From contig NZ_JABELD010000044.1 in assembly GCF_018853445.1 (NCBI RefSeq), forward strand, positions 1 to 47,006: a stretch of DNA of 47,006 nucleotides. Reading direction: 5' to 3'. This DNA is from Acidithiobacillus concretivorus. GTDB taxonomy: Bacteria > Pseudomonadota > Gammaproteobacteria > Acidithiobacillales > Acidithiobacillaceae. The notes beneath the pieces are model-generated. The model was given only the letters and a program-made list of their open reading frames with translations, had not been told where the DNA came from and made no database searches. Positions 8,540 through 18,504 of this stretch are shown one piece after another. Positions within the stretch are counted from its first letter, which is position 1. Every line of letters starts with the position of its first letter. The position numbers were made by a program, and so were the translations under genes.

Positions 8540-9805
8540 ATGAATCAACCCCAAATTATCGACCTGGAGAGCAAGAAACCCTTGCTGATTGACCCGGATC
8601 GTCCCATTTATCTGGATTACCAGGCGACCACGCCGGTAGATCCTCAGGTGTTGGAACAAATGCTGCCTTATTTGACCCATGATTTTGGCAATGCGGCGAG
8701 CCGTTCTCATGCTTATGGCTGGACAGCAGAAAAGGCTGTCGAAAAAGCCCGTCAGCAGGTAGCGGATGCGCTTCATGCGGATCCCCGGGAAATTGTCTGG
8801 ACCTCAGGCGCAACAGAGGCTACTAATCTGGCCTTGAAAGGCGCGGCGCATTTTTATTCCGGTAAGGGCAAGCACATTATCACCCTGCGCACCGAGCATA
8901 AAGCGACGCTGGACACTTGCCGTCAGTTGGAGCGGGAAGGTTTTGAGGTTACCTACTTGGAGGTTCAGGAAGATGGTCTGGTCGATCTGAAGGCGTTTGA
9001 AGCCGCCATTCGCCCAGATACCATTATCGCCTCGGTGCTGTTCGTGAATAATGAAATCGGTGTCATCCAGCCCATGGAAGAAATTGGCCGGATTTTGCGG
9101 GCACACAAGGTGCTTTTCCATGTAGATGCGGTGCAGGCGCTGGGTAAGGTGCCGGTAGATGTAGAAGCCATTCAGGCGGACATGATGAGCTTGTCAGGAC
9201 ACAAGATTTATGGTCCCAAAGGAATCGGTGCCCTGTATGTCCGGCGCAAGCCCCGGGTGCGCGTAGAAGCTCAGGTGCATGGTGGTGGTCACGAACGGGG
9301 TATGCGTTCAGGCACTTTGCCCACACACCAGATTGTAGGTATGGGAGCAGCGGCTGAATTGGCCGTTCAGTTAATGGGTGCTGATGCCCAACGAATTGGT
9401 AAATTGCGCGATCGTCTGCTCAAAGGCATTCAGGATCGTGTTGAAGAAACCTATATTAATGGCAGTATGGAACATCGGGTTCCGCATAACCTGAATATCA
9501 GTTTTGCCTTTGTCGAAGGCGAATCTCTGATCATGGCTCTGAAGGAAATTGCGGTTTCCAGCGGTTCAGCCTGTACTTCAGCCAGTTTGGAGCCATCTTA
9601 CGTGCTCCGGGCGCTGGGTAAATCTGACGAATTAGCCCATAGTTCCATTCGTTTCGGTATTGGGCGCTTCACGACCGAGGCAGAAATTGATGCCACTATC
9701 GAGTTGATTGCGGGCAAAGTGGGCAAATTGCGGGAGTTGTCCCCGCTTTGGGAAATGCATCTGGAAGGCATAGATCTTAACAGTATTCAGTGGGCCGCAC
9801 ATTAA
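8540..9805 (+). CDS. iscS: Cysteine desulfurase IscS
   Basis: IscS is a PLP enzyme that removes sulfur from cysteine as an enzyme-bound persulfide and passes it to IscU and to tRNA thiolation proteins. The PLP lysine is at about residue 222 in [12 protein letters not shown], and the active-site cysteine at about 345 in [20 protein letters not shown], the long mobile loop of class I desulfurases. [13 protein letters not shown] is also conserved. The ATG at 8540 has GAGG 8 bases upstream; the GTG at 8531 is too close to that site. The N-terminus has a stretch of about 18 residues before the conserved [13 protein letters not shown]. The gene follows iscR by 18 bases. Confidence 0.96.
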   Translation: MNQPQIIDLESKKPLLIDPDRPIYLDYQATTPVDPQVLEQMLPYLTHDFGNAASRSHAYGWTAEKAVEKARQQVADALHADPREIVWTSGATEATNLALKGAAHFYSGKGKHIITLRTEHKATLDTCRQLEREGFEVTYLEVQEDGLVDLKAFEAAIRPDTIIASVLFVNNEIGVIQPMEEIGRILRAHKVLFHVDAVQALGKVPVDVEAIQADMMSLSGHKIYGPKGIGALYVRRKPRVRVEAQVHGGGHERGMRSGTLPTHQIVGMGAAAELAVQLMGADAQRIGKLRDRLLKGIQDRVEETYINGSMEHRVPHNLNISFAFVEGESLIMALKEIAVSSGSACTSASLEPSYVLRALGKSDELAHSSIRFGIGRFTTEAEIDATIELIAGKVGKLRELSPLWEMHLEGIDLNSIQWAAH

Positions 9806-9829
9806 GGCTCTCACGCAAGGAGAATAGTC

Positions 9830-10255
9830 ATGGCATACAGCGAAAAAGTGATTGATCATTACGAAAATCCCCGGAATGTTGGGGCGATGGATAAGGATGA
9901 TAGCGGGGTCGGCACCGGCATGGTGGGCGCGCCCGCATGTGGAGACGTCATGCGTCTGCAAATCAAGGTGAACGAGCAGGGCATTATCGAAGATGCCAAG
10001 TTCAAGACTTATGGTTGCGGTTCGGCCATTGCCTCCAGCTCATTAGTTACTGAGTGGGTCAAAGGTAAAACTCTGGACGAGGCTATGACGATCAAAAACA
10101 GTCATATTGCCGAAGAACTGGAATTACCACCCGTCAAAATCCACTGCTCTGTGTTGGCAGAAGATGCCATCAAAGCGGCTGTGGAAGACTATCGCAGCAA
10201 GCGGGGTGCCGGGCACAGTCAAGCTGAAGTGGCTGCCGCCCAGGTGGCACATTAA
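9830..10255 (+). CDS. iscU: Fe-S cluster assembly scaffold IscU
   Basis: IscU is the scaffold on which [2Fe-2S] and [4Fe-4S] clusters are built before transfer. The three ligand cysteines are in [20 protein letters not shown] and [10 protein letters not shown], and the conserved aspartate follows the first cysteine (CGD). ELPPVK, the segment bound by the chaperone HscA, directly precedes the third cysteine, as in E. coli. The 141-residue length includes a C-terminal tail of about 12 residues beyond the usual end. AAGGAG precedes the ATG. It lies 24 bases after iscS, in the canonical order. Confidence 0.97.
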   Translation: MAYSEKVIDHYENPRNVGAMDKDDSGVGTGMVGAPACGDVMRLQIKVNEQGIIEDAKFKTYGCGSAIASSSLVTEWVKGKTLDEAMTIKNSHIAEELELPPVKIHCSVLAEDAIKAAVEDYRSKRGAGHSQAEVAAAQVAH

Positions 10256-10265
10256 GGATACGGTC

Positions 10266-10589
10266 ATGGCTTTGACTTTATCAGAAAGTGCGGTCCAGCA
10301 GGTGCGCAAAAGCATTGCCAAACGGGGTAAGGGCTTGGGAATCCGAATTGGTGTCAAAACCAGCGGCTGCTCTGGCTTATCCTACGTGATGGAGTTTGTG
10401 GATGCCCCTAACCCGGAAGATATGGTTTTTCCCCATGATGATGTGAGTCTGTTCGTGGATCCGAAAAGCCTCATATATCTGGACGGGACGGAACTGGATT
10501 TTACCCGTGAAGGCCTGAATGAAGGGTTTCGTTTCAACAACCCTAATGTGAAGGACGCCTGCGGCTGCGGCGAGAGCTTCACGACCTGA
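10266..10589 (+). CDS. iscA: Iron-sulfur cluster assembly protein IscA
   Basis: IscA is an A-type carrier that binds iron or clusters and delivers them to apo-proteins. The 107-residue protein from the ATG at 10266 has the three conserved cysteines, one in [13 protein letters not shown] and two in DACGCGESF near the C-terminus. A longer in-frame reading begins inside iscU, but the extra 53 residues are iscU read in another frame and are not real. AAGGA precedes the ATG. The stop overlaps the hscB start by one base (TGATG), indicating coupled translation. Confidence 0.96.
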   Translation: MALTLSESAVQQVRKSIAKRGKGLGIRIGVKTSGCSGLSYVMEFVDAPNPEDMVFPHDDVSLFVDPKSLIYLDGTELDFTREGLNEGFRFNNPNVKDACGCGESFTT

Positions 10590-11206
10590 TGGCAGAGGTA
10601 TGCATTCAGTGCGGGGCGGAGCTCAATGCTCCCCCCGCACTTTGTCATTCTTGTGGAGCTATTCAGCCCTTTCGGGCGGAGTTATCCCTGTTTGATGTGG
10701 TCGGTTTGCCGGAAAGCTATGATCTGGATTTGCAGGCATTACGGAGTCAGGTATTGCAGTTGCAGAAAACCCTGCATCCCGACCGCTTTGCCCAGGCAGA
10801 CGCGACGACCCGGCGGTTTTCCCTGGAGTGGAGTACCCGGCTGAATGAAGCGCTGGCGGTACTGCGTGATCCCCTGAAGCGTGCCGATTATGTGTTGCAA
10901 CGTCAGGGAATTGATGCCCTTGGAGAACAGGTCAAGGTGGCTGATCCGTCACTGTTGATGACCCAGATGATATATCGTGAGCGTCTGGAAGAAGTGCTTG
11001 CAGGCAGAGACCAGAACGGATTGGACAATTTGCGCGGAGAGGTGGAAGACGCTTCATCCAAAGCCGTAAATAAGCTTCATATCCTCTTGAAAAAACTGCC
11101 CTGTGAACAGGTGGACGAGGCTGGATCTGTACTGCGTGAGTTGCAGTTTCTGGACAAACTCCTGGTTGAAATTGATCGTGGCGAAGAATCTTTGCAAAAT
11201 CTGTAG
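10589..11206 (+). CDS. hscB: Co-chaperone HscB with N-terminal tetracysteine zinc-finger-like module
   Basis: HscB is the J-domain partner of HscA. It brings IscU to the chaperone and stimulates ATP hydrolysis. The J-domain HPD triad is at residues 63-65 in KTLHPDRFAQA, and the C-terminal three-helix bundle that contacts IscU follows. Unlike E. coli HscB, the protein has an N-terminal extension with cysteines at 5, 8, 19 and 22 followed by AIQP. This spacing (CX2CX10CX2CX3Q) matches the tetracysteine module of human HSC20. The length is 205 residues against 171 in E. coli, and the extension explains most of the difference. It is translationally coupled to iscA. Confidence 0.94.
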   Translation: MAEVCIQCGAELNAPPALCHSCGAIQPFRAELSLFDVVGLPESYDLDLQALRSQVLQLQKTLHPDRFAQADATTRRFSLEWSTRLNEALAVLRDPLKRADYVLQRQGIDALGEQVKVADPSLLMTQMIYRERLEEVLAGRDQNGLDNLRGEVEDASSKAVNKLHILLKKLPCEQVDEAGSVLRELQFLDKLLVEIDRGEESLQNL

Positions 11207-11308
11207 TTTTGGCTGCGTCACACGATATTTTTAAGATAAGCCTGGCGTATTGACCTTGCAGGGACCATACCCAGAGCTTTTTATCATTAATAAACAAGGT
11301 GCTATAGC

Positions 11309-13174
11309 ATGGCGTTAATGCAAATTGCAGAACCAGGTATGGCTGCTGATCCGCATCAGCGGCGGCTGGCTATCGGGATTGATCTGGGAACTACCCATTC
11401 GCTGGTGGCTTCCGTTTTGTCGGCGCTGCCAACAGTCATGCGCAATCATGACGGGCAATATTTGTTGCCCTCGGTGGTGCGCTACTGCGAAGACGACAAA
11501 GTGGTTGTGGGTTATCCAGCGCAGGCTGCAGCGGGTCAGGATCCTCATAACACCATTGCTTCGGTAAAGCGTTTTATGGGGCGTGGCCATGAAGACGTTC
11601 AGCTCCTGGCCGGGCATTTACCTTACGATCTGGTACCCGCTGAAGGCATGATTCGCCTGCGCACCCGAGCGGGTGAAAAGTCTCCCGTTGAGGTTTCTGC
11701 CGAAATTCTTAAGGTTCTGAAAGCACTGGCGGTGGAAACGCTGGGATCTGAGCCCGAAGGTGCCGTCATCACCGTGCCGGCCTATTTTGATGAGGCGCAG
11801 CGGCAGGCTACTAAAGATGCTGCCCGACTTGCGGGCTTGAATGTTTTGCGCCTGCTGGCCGAGCCTACGGCGGCGGCGGTGGCGTATGGACTGGATAAAA
11901 AAAGTGAAGGTCTTTTTGCCATTTATGATCTTGGCGGCGGCACTTTTGACATTTCCATTTTACGCTTGCAGGCGGGGGTGTTTGAAGTGTTGGCAACTGC
12001 CGGCGATACGGCCCTGGGTGGCGATGACATGGATCACGCCATTGCTGAGTGGTTGATGGCGGAAGGGGGCACTCAGCTGGATGATCCACTCCGGCGTCGT
12101 CAAATTTTGCAGCAGGCGCGGCAGGCCAAAGAGGCGCTGACAGATCAGGATCAGGTTCAGATTACGCTGGATGCTGCGGGGGGTGCTCCGCAAGTCATTC
12201 ACTTGAGCCGAACCCAGCTTGAGACCCTCATTCAGCCTGTTCTGCAGCGCACCCTGCCGGCCTGCCGGCGCGCCCTGCGTGATGCGGGCCTGAAAGTGGC
12301 GGAGGTGGACGGTGTGGTGCTGGTGGGGGGGGCAACCCGAGTTCCGGCCCTGCGTAGTCTGGTGGCCGAATTTTTTCAGCAGCCCGTATTGACAGATATT
12401 GATCCTGATCAGGTTGTGGCTTTGGGTGCGGCCATTCAGGCTGATGCGTTGGTGGGCAATCAGCGCGAAGACTTACTGTTGATGGATGTTCTGCCCCTTT
12501 CATTGGGTCTGGAGACCATGGGCGGGCTGGTGGAAAAAATCATTCCCCGTAATACCCCCATTCCCGCTGCCAAAGCCCAGGAGTTCACAACTTTCAAGGA
12601 CGGGCAAACGGCCATGAGTATTCATGTGCTGCAGGGCGAGCGAGACCTCGTGCAGGATTGTCGTTCTCTGGCGCGGTTCAGTTTGCGGGGGATTCCCCCA
12701 ATGGTGGCCGGGGCTGCCCGGATTCGGGTTACCTTTCAGGTTGATGCCGATGGACTATTAACGGTGTCGGCCGAAGAAAGCAGTACGGGCGTGCGTTCGG
12801 AGGTGCTGGTTAAACCCAGTTTTGGCCTGAATGACGAAGAAATTGCGCGTATGCTTCAGGATTCTTTTGCGCATGGGGCTGATGACGTCGCACATCGACG
12901 CCTTTCTGAAGCGAGGGTGGAAGGAGAACGGGTGCGCGAGGCCTTGCAAAGTGCCTTATCTGCGGATGCTGCCTTGCTGCAAGCGGACGAAAAAGCCCAA
13001 TTGGATGTCGCCAGTCAGCATTTAGAGCAGTGTCTGGCCGGCAGTGATGCAGAGGCCATCAGTAAAGCCGCCGAGGCTGTGGAAGCTGCAGCCGAACCTC
13101 TGGTGCAACGACGCATGGATAGTGCCTTGCGGCGGGCTATTGCCGGCCGTTCCATAGATGATCTGGGAGAGTAA
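11309..13174 (+). CDS. hscA: Fe-S assembly chaperone HscA (Hsp70 family)
   Basis: HscA is the specialised Hsp70 that binds the LPPVK segment of IscU and drives cluster release with ATP. The nucleotide-binding domain shows [15 protein letters not shown] near residue 23, the phosphate-loop segment [14 protein letters not shown], and [17 protein letters not shown]. The substrate-binding domain begins after the linker [14 protein letters not shown]. The length of 621 residues is normal for HscA and shorter than DnaK. The 102-base gap before it is the largest in the operon and has no convincing promoter; a poorly spaced TTGCAG/TATCAT pair is the best I see. Its stop is adjacent to the fdx ATG. Confidence 0.96.
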   Translation: MALMQIAEPGMAADPHQRRLAIGIDLGTTHSLVASVLSALPTVMRNHDGQYLLPSVVRYCEDDKVVVGYPAQAAAGQDPHNTIASVKRFMGRGHEDVQLLAGHLPYDLVPAEGMIRLRTRAGEKSPVEVSAEILKVLKALAVETLGSEPEGAVITVPAYFDEAQRQATKDAARLAGLNVLRLLAEPTAAAVAYGLDKKSEGLFAIYDLGGGTFDISILRLQAGVFEVLATAGDTALGGDDMDHAIAEWLMAEGGTQLDDPLRRRQILQQARQAKEALTDQDQVQITLDAAGGAPQVIHLSRTQLETLIQPVLQRTLPACRRALRDAGLKVAEVDGVVLVGGATRVPALRSLVAEFFQQPVLTDIDPDQVVALGAAIQADALVGNQREDLLLMDVLPLSLGLETMGGLVEKIIPRNTPIPAAKAQEFTTFKDGQTAMSIHVLQGERDLVQDCRSLARFSLRGIPPMVAGAARIRVTFQVDADGLLTVSAEESSTGVRSEVLVKPSFGLNDEEIARMLQDSFAHGADDVAHRRLSEARVEGERVREALQSALSADAALLQADEKAQLDVASQHLEQCLAGSDAEAISKAAEAVEAAAEPLVQRRMDSALRRAIAGRSIDDLGE

Positions 13175-13513
13175 ATGACTAAAATACAAGTACTACCCAA
13201 TGCTGAACTTTGCCCTGAAGGGGCGGAGTTTGAGGCGGAGCCAGGGGAAACCATTATTGCTGCGGCCATGCGCAACCATATAGCGATTGAACATGCCTGC
13301 GAAATGTCCTGTGCCTGTACAACCTGTCATGTCATTTTGCGGGAAGGTTTTGACAGCCTCGTAGAAGCCGAAGAAAAAGAGGAGGATCTTCTCGACAAAG
13401 CCTGGGGTCTGGAGCCCACTTCGCGTCTGAGTTGTCAGGCCAAAGTGGCAGAAACCCCTCTGGTTATTGAAATACCCAAGTACACCATCAATCTGGAAAA
13501 GGAGCGGCACTAA
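13175..13513 (+). CDS. fdx: ISC-system [2Fe-2S] ferredoxin
   Basis: This adrenodoxin-type ferredoxin supplies electrons for cluster assembly on IscU. The cluster ligands are CEMSCACTTC (CX5CX2C) near residues 43-52 and a fourth cysteine in RLSCQAKV, the pattern of Isc ferredoxins rather than plant-type ones. The protein is acidic, including EAEEKEEDLLDKAWGL, the segment that docks with partners. The 112-residue length is normal. Its ATG follows the hscA stop without a gap, and its own stop overlaps iscX by one base. Confidence 0.97.
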   Translation: MTKIQVLPNAELCPEGAEFEAEPGETIIAAAMRNHIAIEHACEMSCACTTCHVILREGFDSLVEAEEKEEDLLDKAWGLEPTSRLSCQAKVAETPLVIEIPKYTINLEKERH

Positions 13514-13707
13514 TGCACTGGGACGATACCATGGATATTGTTTTCGCGCTGGATGAAGCGCATCCCGATGCGGATGTGCAGTTGCTTCGATTTACAGATT
13601 TGCATCGCTGGATTGTGGAACTTGCAGACTTTGATGATGATCCTGAAAAGTCCAGCGAAGGGGTTCTTGAAGCCATCCAGATGGCCTGGCTGGCAGAGCG
13701 GGACTAA
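13513..13707 (+). CDS. iscX: Fe-S assembly modulator IscX
   Basis: IscX (YfhJ) is a 64-residue acidic protein that binds iron and IscS and slows cluster formation; it is thought to act as an adaptor or regulator. The sequence has the characteristic WDDTMDIVFALDEAHPDAD start, DLHRWIVELADFDDDP in the middle and a closing EAIQMAWLAE. Its ATG overlaps the fdx stop by one base. It is followed by mnmA after only 12 bases, which is unusual compared with enterobacteria, where iscX is usually followed by pepB. Confidence 0.96.
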   Translation: MHWDDTMDIVFALDEAHPDADVQLLRFTDLHRWIVELADFDDDPEKSSEGVLEAIQMAWLAERD

Positions 13708-13719
13708 GGACAGATTAAC

Positions 13720-14769
13720 ATGGCGGCGCCCAAGGCATTGGTGGCACTTTCCGGTGGTGTGGATTCAGCGGTAGCGGCGATTCTTATGCAGGAACAAGGC
13801 TATGATCTGATCGGCGTCACCATGCGCCTGTGGCCGAAAAGTCGTTGTTGCGACGAGAAAGATATTGAAGACGCAGCCGAAGTCTGTGCCCAGCTCAATA
13901 TCCCTTATCAGGTTCTGGATTATCGCGAGGCTTTTCGCCAGCAGGTAGTGGACGTGTTTGTGGCAGAATATCAGGCGGGGCGAACGCCCAATCCCTGCGC
14001 CCGCTGCAATCAGTTTCTCAAGTTCGATGCCCTGTTGGAAGAAGGTAAAAAGCTGGGTGCGACAATTCTGGGTACGGGTCATTATGCCCGTCTTCAGGAA
14101 ACACCTTTCGGGATGTCTTTGCTGCGGGGTGAGGACGCAGCAAAAGATCAGTCTTATTTTCTGTTCGCTCTGAATGCTGGTCTGTTGCCACAGCTGCGTT
14201 TCCCAGTGGGTGAAATGAATAAGGACGCTGTTCGGGCCCTAGCCCGGCGGCACGGTTTGCCGGTGGCAGCCAAACAGGATTCCCAAGATATCTGTTTTGT
14301 TCCTGACGGAGACTATCGGCGTTTCCTGGCGGATTATGCCGGCCTTGATATGGAGCAGGAAGGTGAGATGGTCGATAGCAGTGGTCAAGTGATCGGGCAT
14401 CATTCCGGAACCCTCAATTTTACTGTAGGGCAGCGCAAAGGTCTGGGTGGCGGCAGTGGTCAACCGCGCTACGTGCTGGCCCTGGATCCGGTCAGTAATC
14501 AGGTGCGCGTTGGTAGTGAAACTGAATTGTATCAGCCTCAGGCTTATTTGCAGGACTGCAACTGGCTGACGACTCTATCTGCCTCAGATGAACACCATGT
14601 CACCGTCAAATTGCGGTATCGTTCACGCCCGGAGCCGGGTCTGTTGCTACTCAAAGAAGATGGTCGTGCCGAAATTCGCTTTCATGAAGCACAACGCGCC
14701 ATTACCCCCGGTCAGGCAGCGGTGTGTTACCAGGGTGAGCGTCTGATCGGTGGTGGCTGGATAAGATAG
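13720..14769 (+). CDS. mnmA: tRNA-specific 2-thiouridylase MnmA
   Basis: MnmA makes 2-thiouridine at tRNA position 34 using ATP and persulfide sulfur that originates from IscS. The N-terminal PP-loop is VALSGGVDSAVAA. The catalytic cysteine pair is in TPNPCARCNQFLKF and, further on, QDSQDICFVPDGDY. The C-terminal barrel starts near the GQRKGLGGG motif. The length of 349 residues is normal. The gene is 12 bases after iscX on the same strand, so it probably belongs to the isc transcript, putting the main tRNA consumer of IscS sulfur under the same control. Confidence 0.96.
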   Translation: MAAPKALVALSGGVDSAVAAILMQEQGYDLIGVTMRLWPKSRCCDEKDIEDAAEVCAQLNIPYQVLDYREAFRQQVVDVFVAEYQAGRTPNPCARCNQFLKFDALLEEGKKLGATILGTGHYARLQETPFGMSLLRGEDAAKDQSYFLFALNAGLLPQLRFPVGEMNKDAVRALARRHGLPVAAKQDSQDICFVPDGDYRRFLADYAGLDMEQEGEMVDSSGQVIGHHSGTLNFTVGQRKGLGGGSGQPRYVLALDPVSNQVRVGSETELYQPQAYLQDCNWLTTLSASDEHHVTVKLRYRSRPEPGLLLLKEDGRAEIRFHEAQRAITPGQAAVCYQGERLIGGGWIR

Positions 14770-14778
14770 AAGGTTTAA

Positions 14779-14805
14779 CGGCGAAATTTGCCGATTAACT
14801 CATTT
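14779..14805 (+). terminator. Possible terminator after mnmA
   Basis: CGGCGA at 14779-14784 can pair with TTGCCG-type sequence at 14788-14793 (one G-U pair, triloop), followed by an AT-rich run containing CATTTTATT. The stem is short and the T run broken, so it is a moderate candidate. Position supports it, as the isc-mnmA transcript should end here. Confidence 0.35.
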
Positions 14806-14955
14806 TATTCTCGTATTTATGTTGATATTCTGATATTGTCTGCTCGTCGTCATGATACAGTCTATATGACGGCCCTTTGCATTGGTCCCCACCTTGAGAA
14901 GCGTCTGCCCAGACTGACGCCCTAGCGGCGAGGCCGGTGTTTTGGAGTAAATCCC

Positions 14956-16218
14956 ATGTCGTCTGATTTTGCATCTCTCGGTCTTTCCGAGCCCATTTGG
15001 CGTGCCGCAGCGGAACGCGGTTATACCACCCCCACACCTATTCAGGAACAGGCCATACCGGTAGTCATGTCAGGTGTGGATTTGCTGGCAGGCGCGCAAA
15101 CCGGCACGGGTAAAACCGCTGCTTTTGCCATGCCGATTCTCCATAAACTGGCCGCCACGTCGGAAACTGCGTTTCATGGTCCCTCCAGCGTGCGAGCCCT
15201 GGTGTTGGTCCCTACCCGGGAACTGGCTGCTCAGGTAGAAGAAAGTGTGCAGCTTTACGGGCGACATTTGTCTCTCCGCTCCATGATTCTGATTGGTGGC
15301 GTCAAAATCAATCCACAAATGCAGAAATTGCGACGCAGTGTGGACGTGCTGGTGGCCACACCAGGGCGCCTTCTGGATCATATTCAGCAACGCAGTGTGG
15401 ATTTGTCGCATGTTGAAATTCTGGTTCTGGATGAAGCGGATCGAATGCTGGATATGGGTTTTATTCGGGATATTCGCCGTATTTTGGCAGTATTGCCCAA
15501 AAAACGTCAGAACTTGTTGTTTTCCGCCACTTTTTCGCCGGAAATCAGAACGCTGGCAGACGGCCTTCTGAATAATCCGGTCAGTGTCGAAGTGGCCAGT
15601 CGCAACGCGACTGCCGATACGGTTTCTCAGCGCTTTCTGGCCGTTGATCAGGAGCGTAAAAGAGAACTCCTGACCCATCTTATTGGTGAACATCAATGGC
15701 ATCAGGTGCTGGTGTTTACGCGTACCAAACATGGTGCGGATCGACTGGCGAAACATCTCTCCCAGGGGGGTATGCAGGCCATGGCCATTCATGGTGACAA
15801 GAGCCAGGGTGCCCGTACTCGTGCGCTGGCTGAATTCAAGGAAGGTAAGGTGCGGGTGCTGGTGGCTACGGACATTGCTGCACGGGGCATTGATATCAAT
15901 GAATTACCGCATGTGGTGAACTTTGAACTGCCGCATGTGCCGGAAGACTATGTCCACCGGATTGGGCGTACCGGCCGCGCAGGAAATAATGGTCAGGCGG
16001 TTTCTCTGGTCAGCGTAGATGAGCGTAAACAGTTATCGGACGTAGAAAAGCTTTTAAAGCGCTCTTTTACCAAGGAAACCATTGTGGGGTTCGAGCCCAA
16101 GCAAAGCTTTTCCAGCCACCCGCATGTGCCGCATGCGCGCCGTCCGGCTGCGCCCGGTGCTCAGCGCCGAGCGCCTTCACGTCCGGCTGGTGGCGGAAAT
16201 CGGTTTCGGGATCGATAA
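14956..16218 (+). CDS. rhlE: DEAD-box ATP-dependent RNA helicase, RhlE-like
   Basis: This is a 420-residue DEAD-box RNA helicase. Motifs appear in order: the Q-motif region [24 protein letters not shown] (I), VPTRELAAQ (Ia), TPGRLLDH (Ib), VLDEADRML (II), FSATF (III), [11 protein letters not shown] (V) and [10 protein letters not shown] (VI). A basic, Arg/Pro/Ala-rich tail of about 40 residues follows, as in RhlE-type enzymes. Roles in the family are RNA unwinding in ribosome assembly and decay. It has a 186-base upstream region without a gene, and GGAG lies before the ATG. The assignment to RhlE, as opposed to another DEAD-box group, is moderate. Confidence 0.92.
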   Translation: MSSDFASLGLSEPIWRAAAERGYTTPTPIQEQAIPVVMSGVDLLAGAQTGTGKTAAFAMPILHKLAATSETAFHGPSSVRALVLVPTRELAAQVEESVQLYGRHLSLRSMILIGGVKINPQMQKLRRSVDVLVATPGRLLDHIQQRSVDLSHVEILVLDEADRMLDMGFIRDIRRILAVLPKKRQNLLFSATFSPEIRTLADGLLNNPVSVEVASRNATADTVSQRFLAVDQERKRELLTHLIGEHQWHQVLVFTRTKHGADRLAKHLSQGGMQAMAIHGDKSQGARTRALAEFKEGKVRVLVATDIAARGIDINELPHVVNFELPHVPEDYVHRIGRTGRAGNNGQAVSLVSVDERKQLSDVEKLLKRSFTKETIVGFEPKQSFSSHPHVPHARRPAAPGAQRRAPSRPAGGGNRFRDR

Positions 16219-16332
16219 AGTCCGCTCATAAATGTTGCTGGATCATGTTTGTCCGGTTTTTCAGCTTGGCAGACCCCGTGCTGATCAGTCACAATGCTGA
16301 GGGAAGGGGCGTTAACCCAAGAAAAGGCAGAC

Positions 16333-17049
16333 ATGGAAGAAGAGAAGGTTTCCTCTGCACGCATTCTGGTCGTTGAGGATGAAGAGGGCATTCAAGAATT
16401 GTTGCGGGTTACTCTGAAGCGTCAGGGCTTTGAGGTGCGTTGCGAAGGCAGCGTTGAATCCGCTGAGCCGGCGCTACAGAGTTGGGCACCTCAGCTCGTT
16501 ATTCTGGACTGGATGCTACCGGGTGAAAATGGTCTCGCCTGGTGTCGGGCCTTGCGGCGTAGCGAAGAAACCCAAAAACTGCCTATTATCCTTCTGACTG
16601 CCCGAGGTGAGGAAGGAGATAGAGTGCATGGCCTGGAATCGGGGGCAGATGATTACCTGGCCAAGCCCTTTTCACCACGTGAGATGGTGGCGCGCGTCAA
16701 CGCGTTGTTGCGCCGCAGTTATGGTAATAATGCTGCCGGTGTGGTGAAGCTGGGGGAGTTGCATGTAGACCTGCGTGCGCATCGGGTTTATGTGAAAGAT
16801 GTGCAGCTGCACCTGGGTCCCACGGAATTTCGTATGCTGCGCCTGTTTGTCACCAATCCAGATCGGGTTTTTTCTCGCGACATGTTGTTGGATCAGATTT
16901 GGGGCCGGCAAAGTTTTATCGAAGAGCGCACTGTCGATGTTCATATCCGCCGTTTGCGGCGCGTTCTTGACGAATACGGCCACGCGTCCCTGATTGAAAC
17001 GGTTCGTGGTGAGGGTTATCGATGTAGTGCAGTGGTCGGTGACGTATGA
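16333..17049 (+). CDS. phoB: Phosphate-regulon response regulator PhoB (OmpR family)
   Basis: PhoB is the DNA-binding partner of PhoR that switches on phosphate-starvation genes. The receiver domain shows acidic residues VVEDEEG, the phosphorylated aspartate in ILDWMLPGENG, threonine in LLTARGEE and lysine in LAKPFSP. The C-terminal winged helix includes GPTEFRMLRLF and RTVDVHIRRLRR. I prefer the ATG at 16333, with AAGG just upstream; an in-frame ATG at 16294 would add 13 residues. I see no clear Pho box in the 114 bases before it. It is followed by phoR after 43 bases. Confidence 0.93.
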   Translation: MEEEKVSSARILVVEDEEGIQELLRVTLKRQGFEVRCEGSVESAEPALQSWAPQLVILDWMLPGENGLAWCRALRRSEETQKLPIILLTARGEEGDRVHGLESGADDYLAKPFSPREMVARVNALLRRSYGNNAAGVVKLGELHVDLRAHRVYVKDVQLHLGPTEFRMLRLFVTNPDRVFSRDMLLDQIWGRQSFIEERTVDVHIRRLRRVLDEYGHASLIETVRGEGYRCSAVVGDV

Positions 17050-17092
17050 TCGTGGCACCACATAAGATTCTGAAAAATTCTCTTTTGTTTTT

Positions 17093-18421
17093 GTGAAAAC
17101 TTTGCGCGCCTGGTTTTACCCGCTGGCCATATGGGCTCTGATTCCCCTTTTTCTGGCCGCAGACAGTTTACGTGCCTGGTCTTATGTACCTCCCGTTATC
17201 ATTGCCTTGATTCTGGCCATCTGGGTTGCCTGGCATCGGCAACAGTCCCAAAGTTTCAGTGCCTGGTTCCGTAATCCCGATACCCATCTTCCCCCCCTCG
17301 CTGGAGGGCTTTGGGAAGAAACATTTGCCGACGGTTATCACTGGCGGCGGGATCAGGAGGCCAGACAACGTCAGTTAAGCGCCCAGATTCTGCAGCTACG
17401 CGATGCGCTCCAGGCAATGCCAGATGTGGTAGTGCTCATGGATGAGCGCGGCCAATTGGTCTGGGTTAATCCTTCAGGTATTCGCCTCTTGCAATTGCAA
17501 TGGCCCGATGATGTTGGCAAACCTCTGGCTTTCTGGTTGCGTACTCCCAATCTGCGGGCATTTTTGAGCGGTGAGGGTCCTTCAAGTTTGCAATTGGCTG
17601 CCCCATCAGATGCCCAGTTGCTTTTGGAGGGGGTACGTTATCCTTTGGCCGATGCTGGAGCCTTGGTGATTTTTCGGGATGTGACCCGCATTCGCCAATT
17701 GGAGCAGGTGCGCCAGGATTTTGTGGCCAACGTCTCTCATGAACTGCGTAGTCCATTGACTGTTGTGCGGGGCTTCCTTGAAAACTTGCTGGATGGTCCG
17801 CTGGCCGAAGACGAAGAAGTAGGCAGTCAGTTGCATTTGATGGAGCAGCAAACCCTGCGGATGCAATCCCTGGTTGAAGATTTGCTTTCACTGGCGCGTA
17901 TGGAGGCGGCTGAAGCCGAACCAGAGCGCTGTGATACTGTCATTTTCAGTGCACTGATTGAGGGTGTGCTGGATACGCTCAAGCCCAATATATCCGAAAA
18001 AAGACTGAAAATTTACACCCAGCTGGACGAGAATCTGGGTATTTTTGCAGAACAGGTAGACTTAACCAGTATTATTCGTAATCTCCTTGAAAATGCTATC
18101 AAGTACACCCCCGCTGGGCGCAGTATTAGCATCAGCTGGGGCCGTGGTCCTGATATGCTCAGGCTGATGGTACAAGATACTGGAGACGGGATTGCTGCCG
18201 AACATCTGCAAAGAATTACCGAACGTTTTTATCGGGTGGACAAGGGAAGATCCCGGCGGATGGGGGGTACAGGTTTGGGACTTGCCATTGTTCGCCATGC
18301 GGTAGAACGCTATCAGGGCCATTTGGAAGTACATAGTGAAATTGGCCAGGGAACGGTATTTACCGCACAGTTTCCCTTGTCTCTGGCGCGTAGTGTTGGC
18401 AACGGTGAAAGTCTGTCATAA
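17093..18421 (+). CDS. phoR: Phosphate-regulon sensor histidine kinase PhoR
   Basis: PhoR is a membrane histidine kinase that phosphorylates PhoB when phosphate is scarce. Two N-terminal membrane segments lie within residues 8-50 with almost no periplasmic loop, as in PhoR. A PAS domain (about 100-200) contains DALQAMPDVVVLMDE. The phosphorylated histidine is in VANVSHELRSPLTVVRGFLE, and the ATP-binding boxes are LENAIKYTP (N), DTGDGIAAEH (G1) and GGTGLGLAIVRH (G2). The start is GTG at 17093 with no good ribosome-binding site, so the exact start is uncertain. In E. coli, PhoR signalling needs the Pst transporter and PhoU, and only part of that set is present downstream. Confidence 0.93.
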   Translation: MKTLRAWFYPLAIWALIPLFLAADSLRAWSYVPPVIIALILAIWVAWHRQQSQSFSAWFRNPDTHLPPLAGGLWEETFADGYHWRRDQEARQRQLSAQILQLRDALQAMPDVVVLMDERGQLVWVNPSGIRLLQLQWPDDVGKPLAFWLRTPNLRAFLSGEGPSSLQLAAPSDAQLLLEGVRYPLADAGALVIFRDVTRIRQLEQVRQDFVANVSHELRSPLTVVRGFLENLLDGPLAEDEEVGSQLHLMEQQTLRMQSLVEDLLSLARMEAAEAEPERCDTVIFSALIEGVLDTLKPNISEKRLKIYTQLDENLGIFAEQVDLTSIIRNLLENAIKYTPAGRSISISWGRGPDMLRLMVQDTGDGIAAEHLQRITERFYRVDKGRSRRMGGTGLGLAIVRHAVERYQGHLEVHSEIGQGTVFTAQFPLSLARSVGNGESLS

Positions 18422-18504
18422 AACGGTAATAAAAACCTGCTATGGTAGACTGTCTATGCAGTGGGCATCACCCTGGAAGGTTGCGTATTAACTTGAAAAT
18501 TATA

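Noticed and set aside
11207-11308. Internal promoter before hscA
   Set aside because: The gap is larger than others in the operon, but TTGCAG and TATCAT are about 20 bases apart, too far for a convincing sigma70 promoter.
14860-14895. Operator-like inverted repeat GTCAT-N12-ATGAC upstream of the helicase gene (near 14851-14872)
   Set aside because: The 5-bp arms are short enough to occur by chance, and no regulator or nearby promoter supports the site.
16219-16332. Pho box upstream of phoB
   Set aside because: I looked for two CTGTCAT-like repeats at 11-base spacing and found only partial matches, so no regulatory site is claimed.
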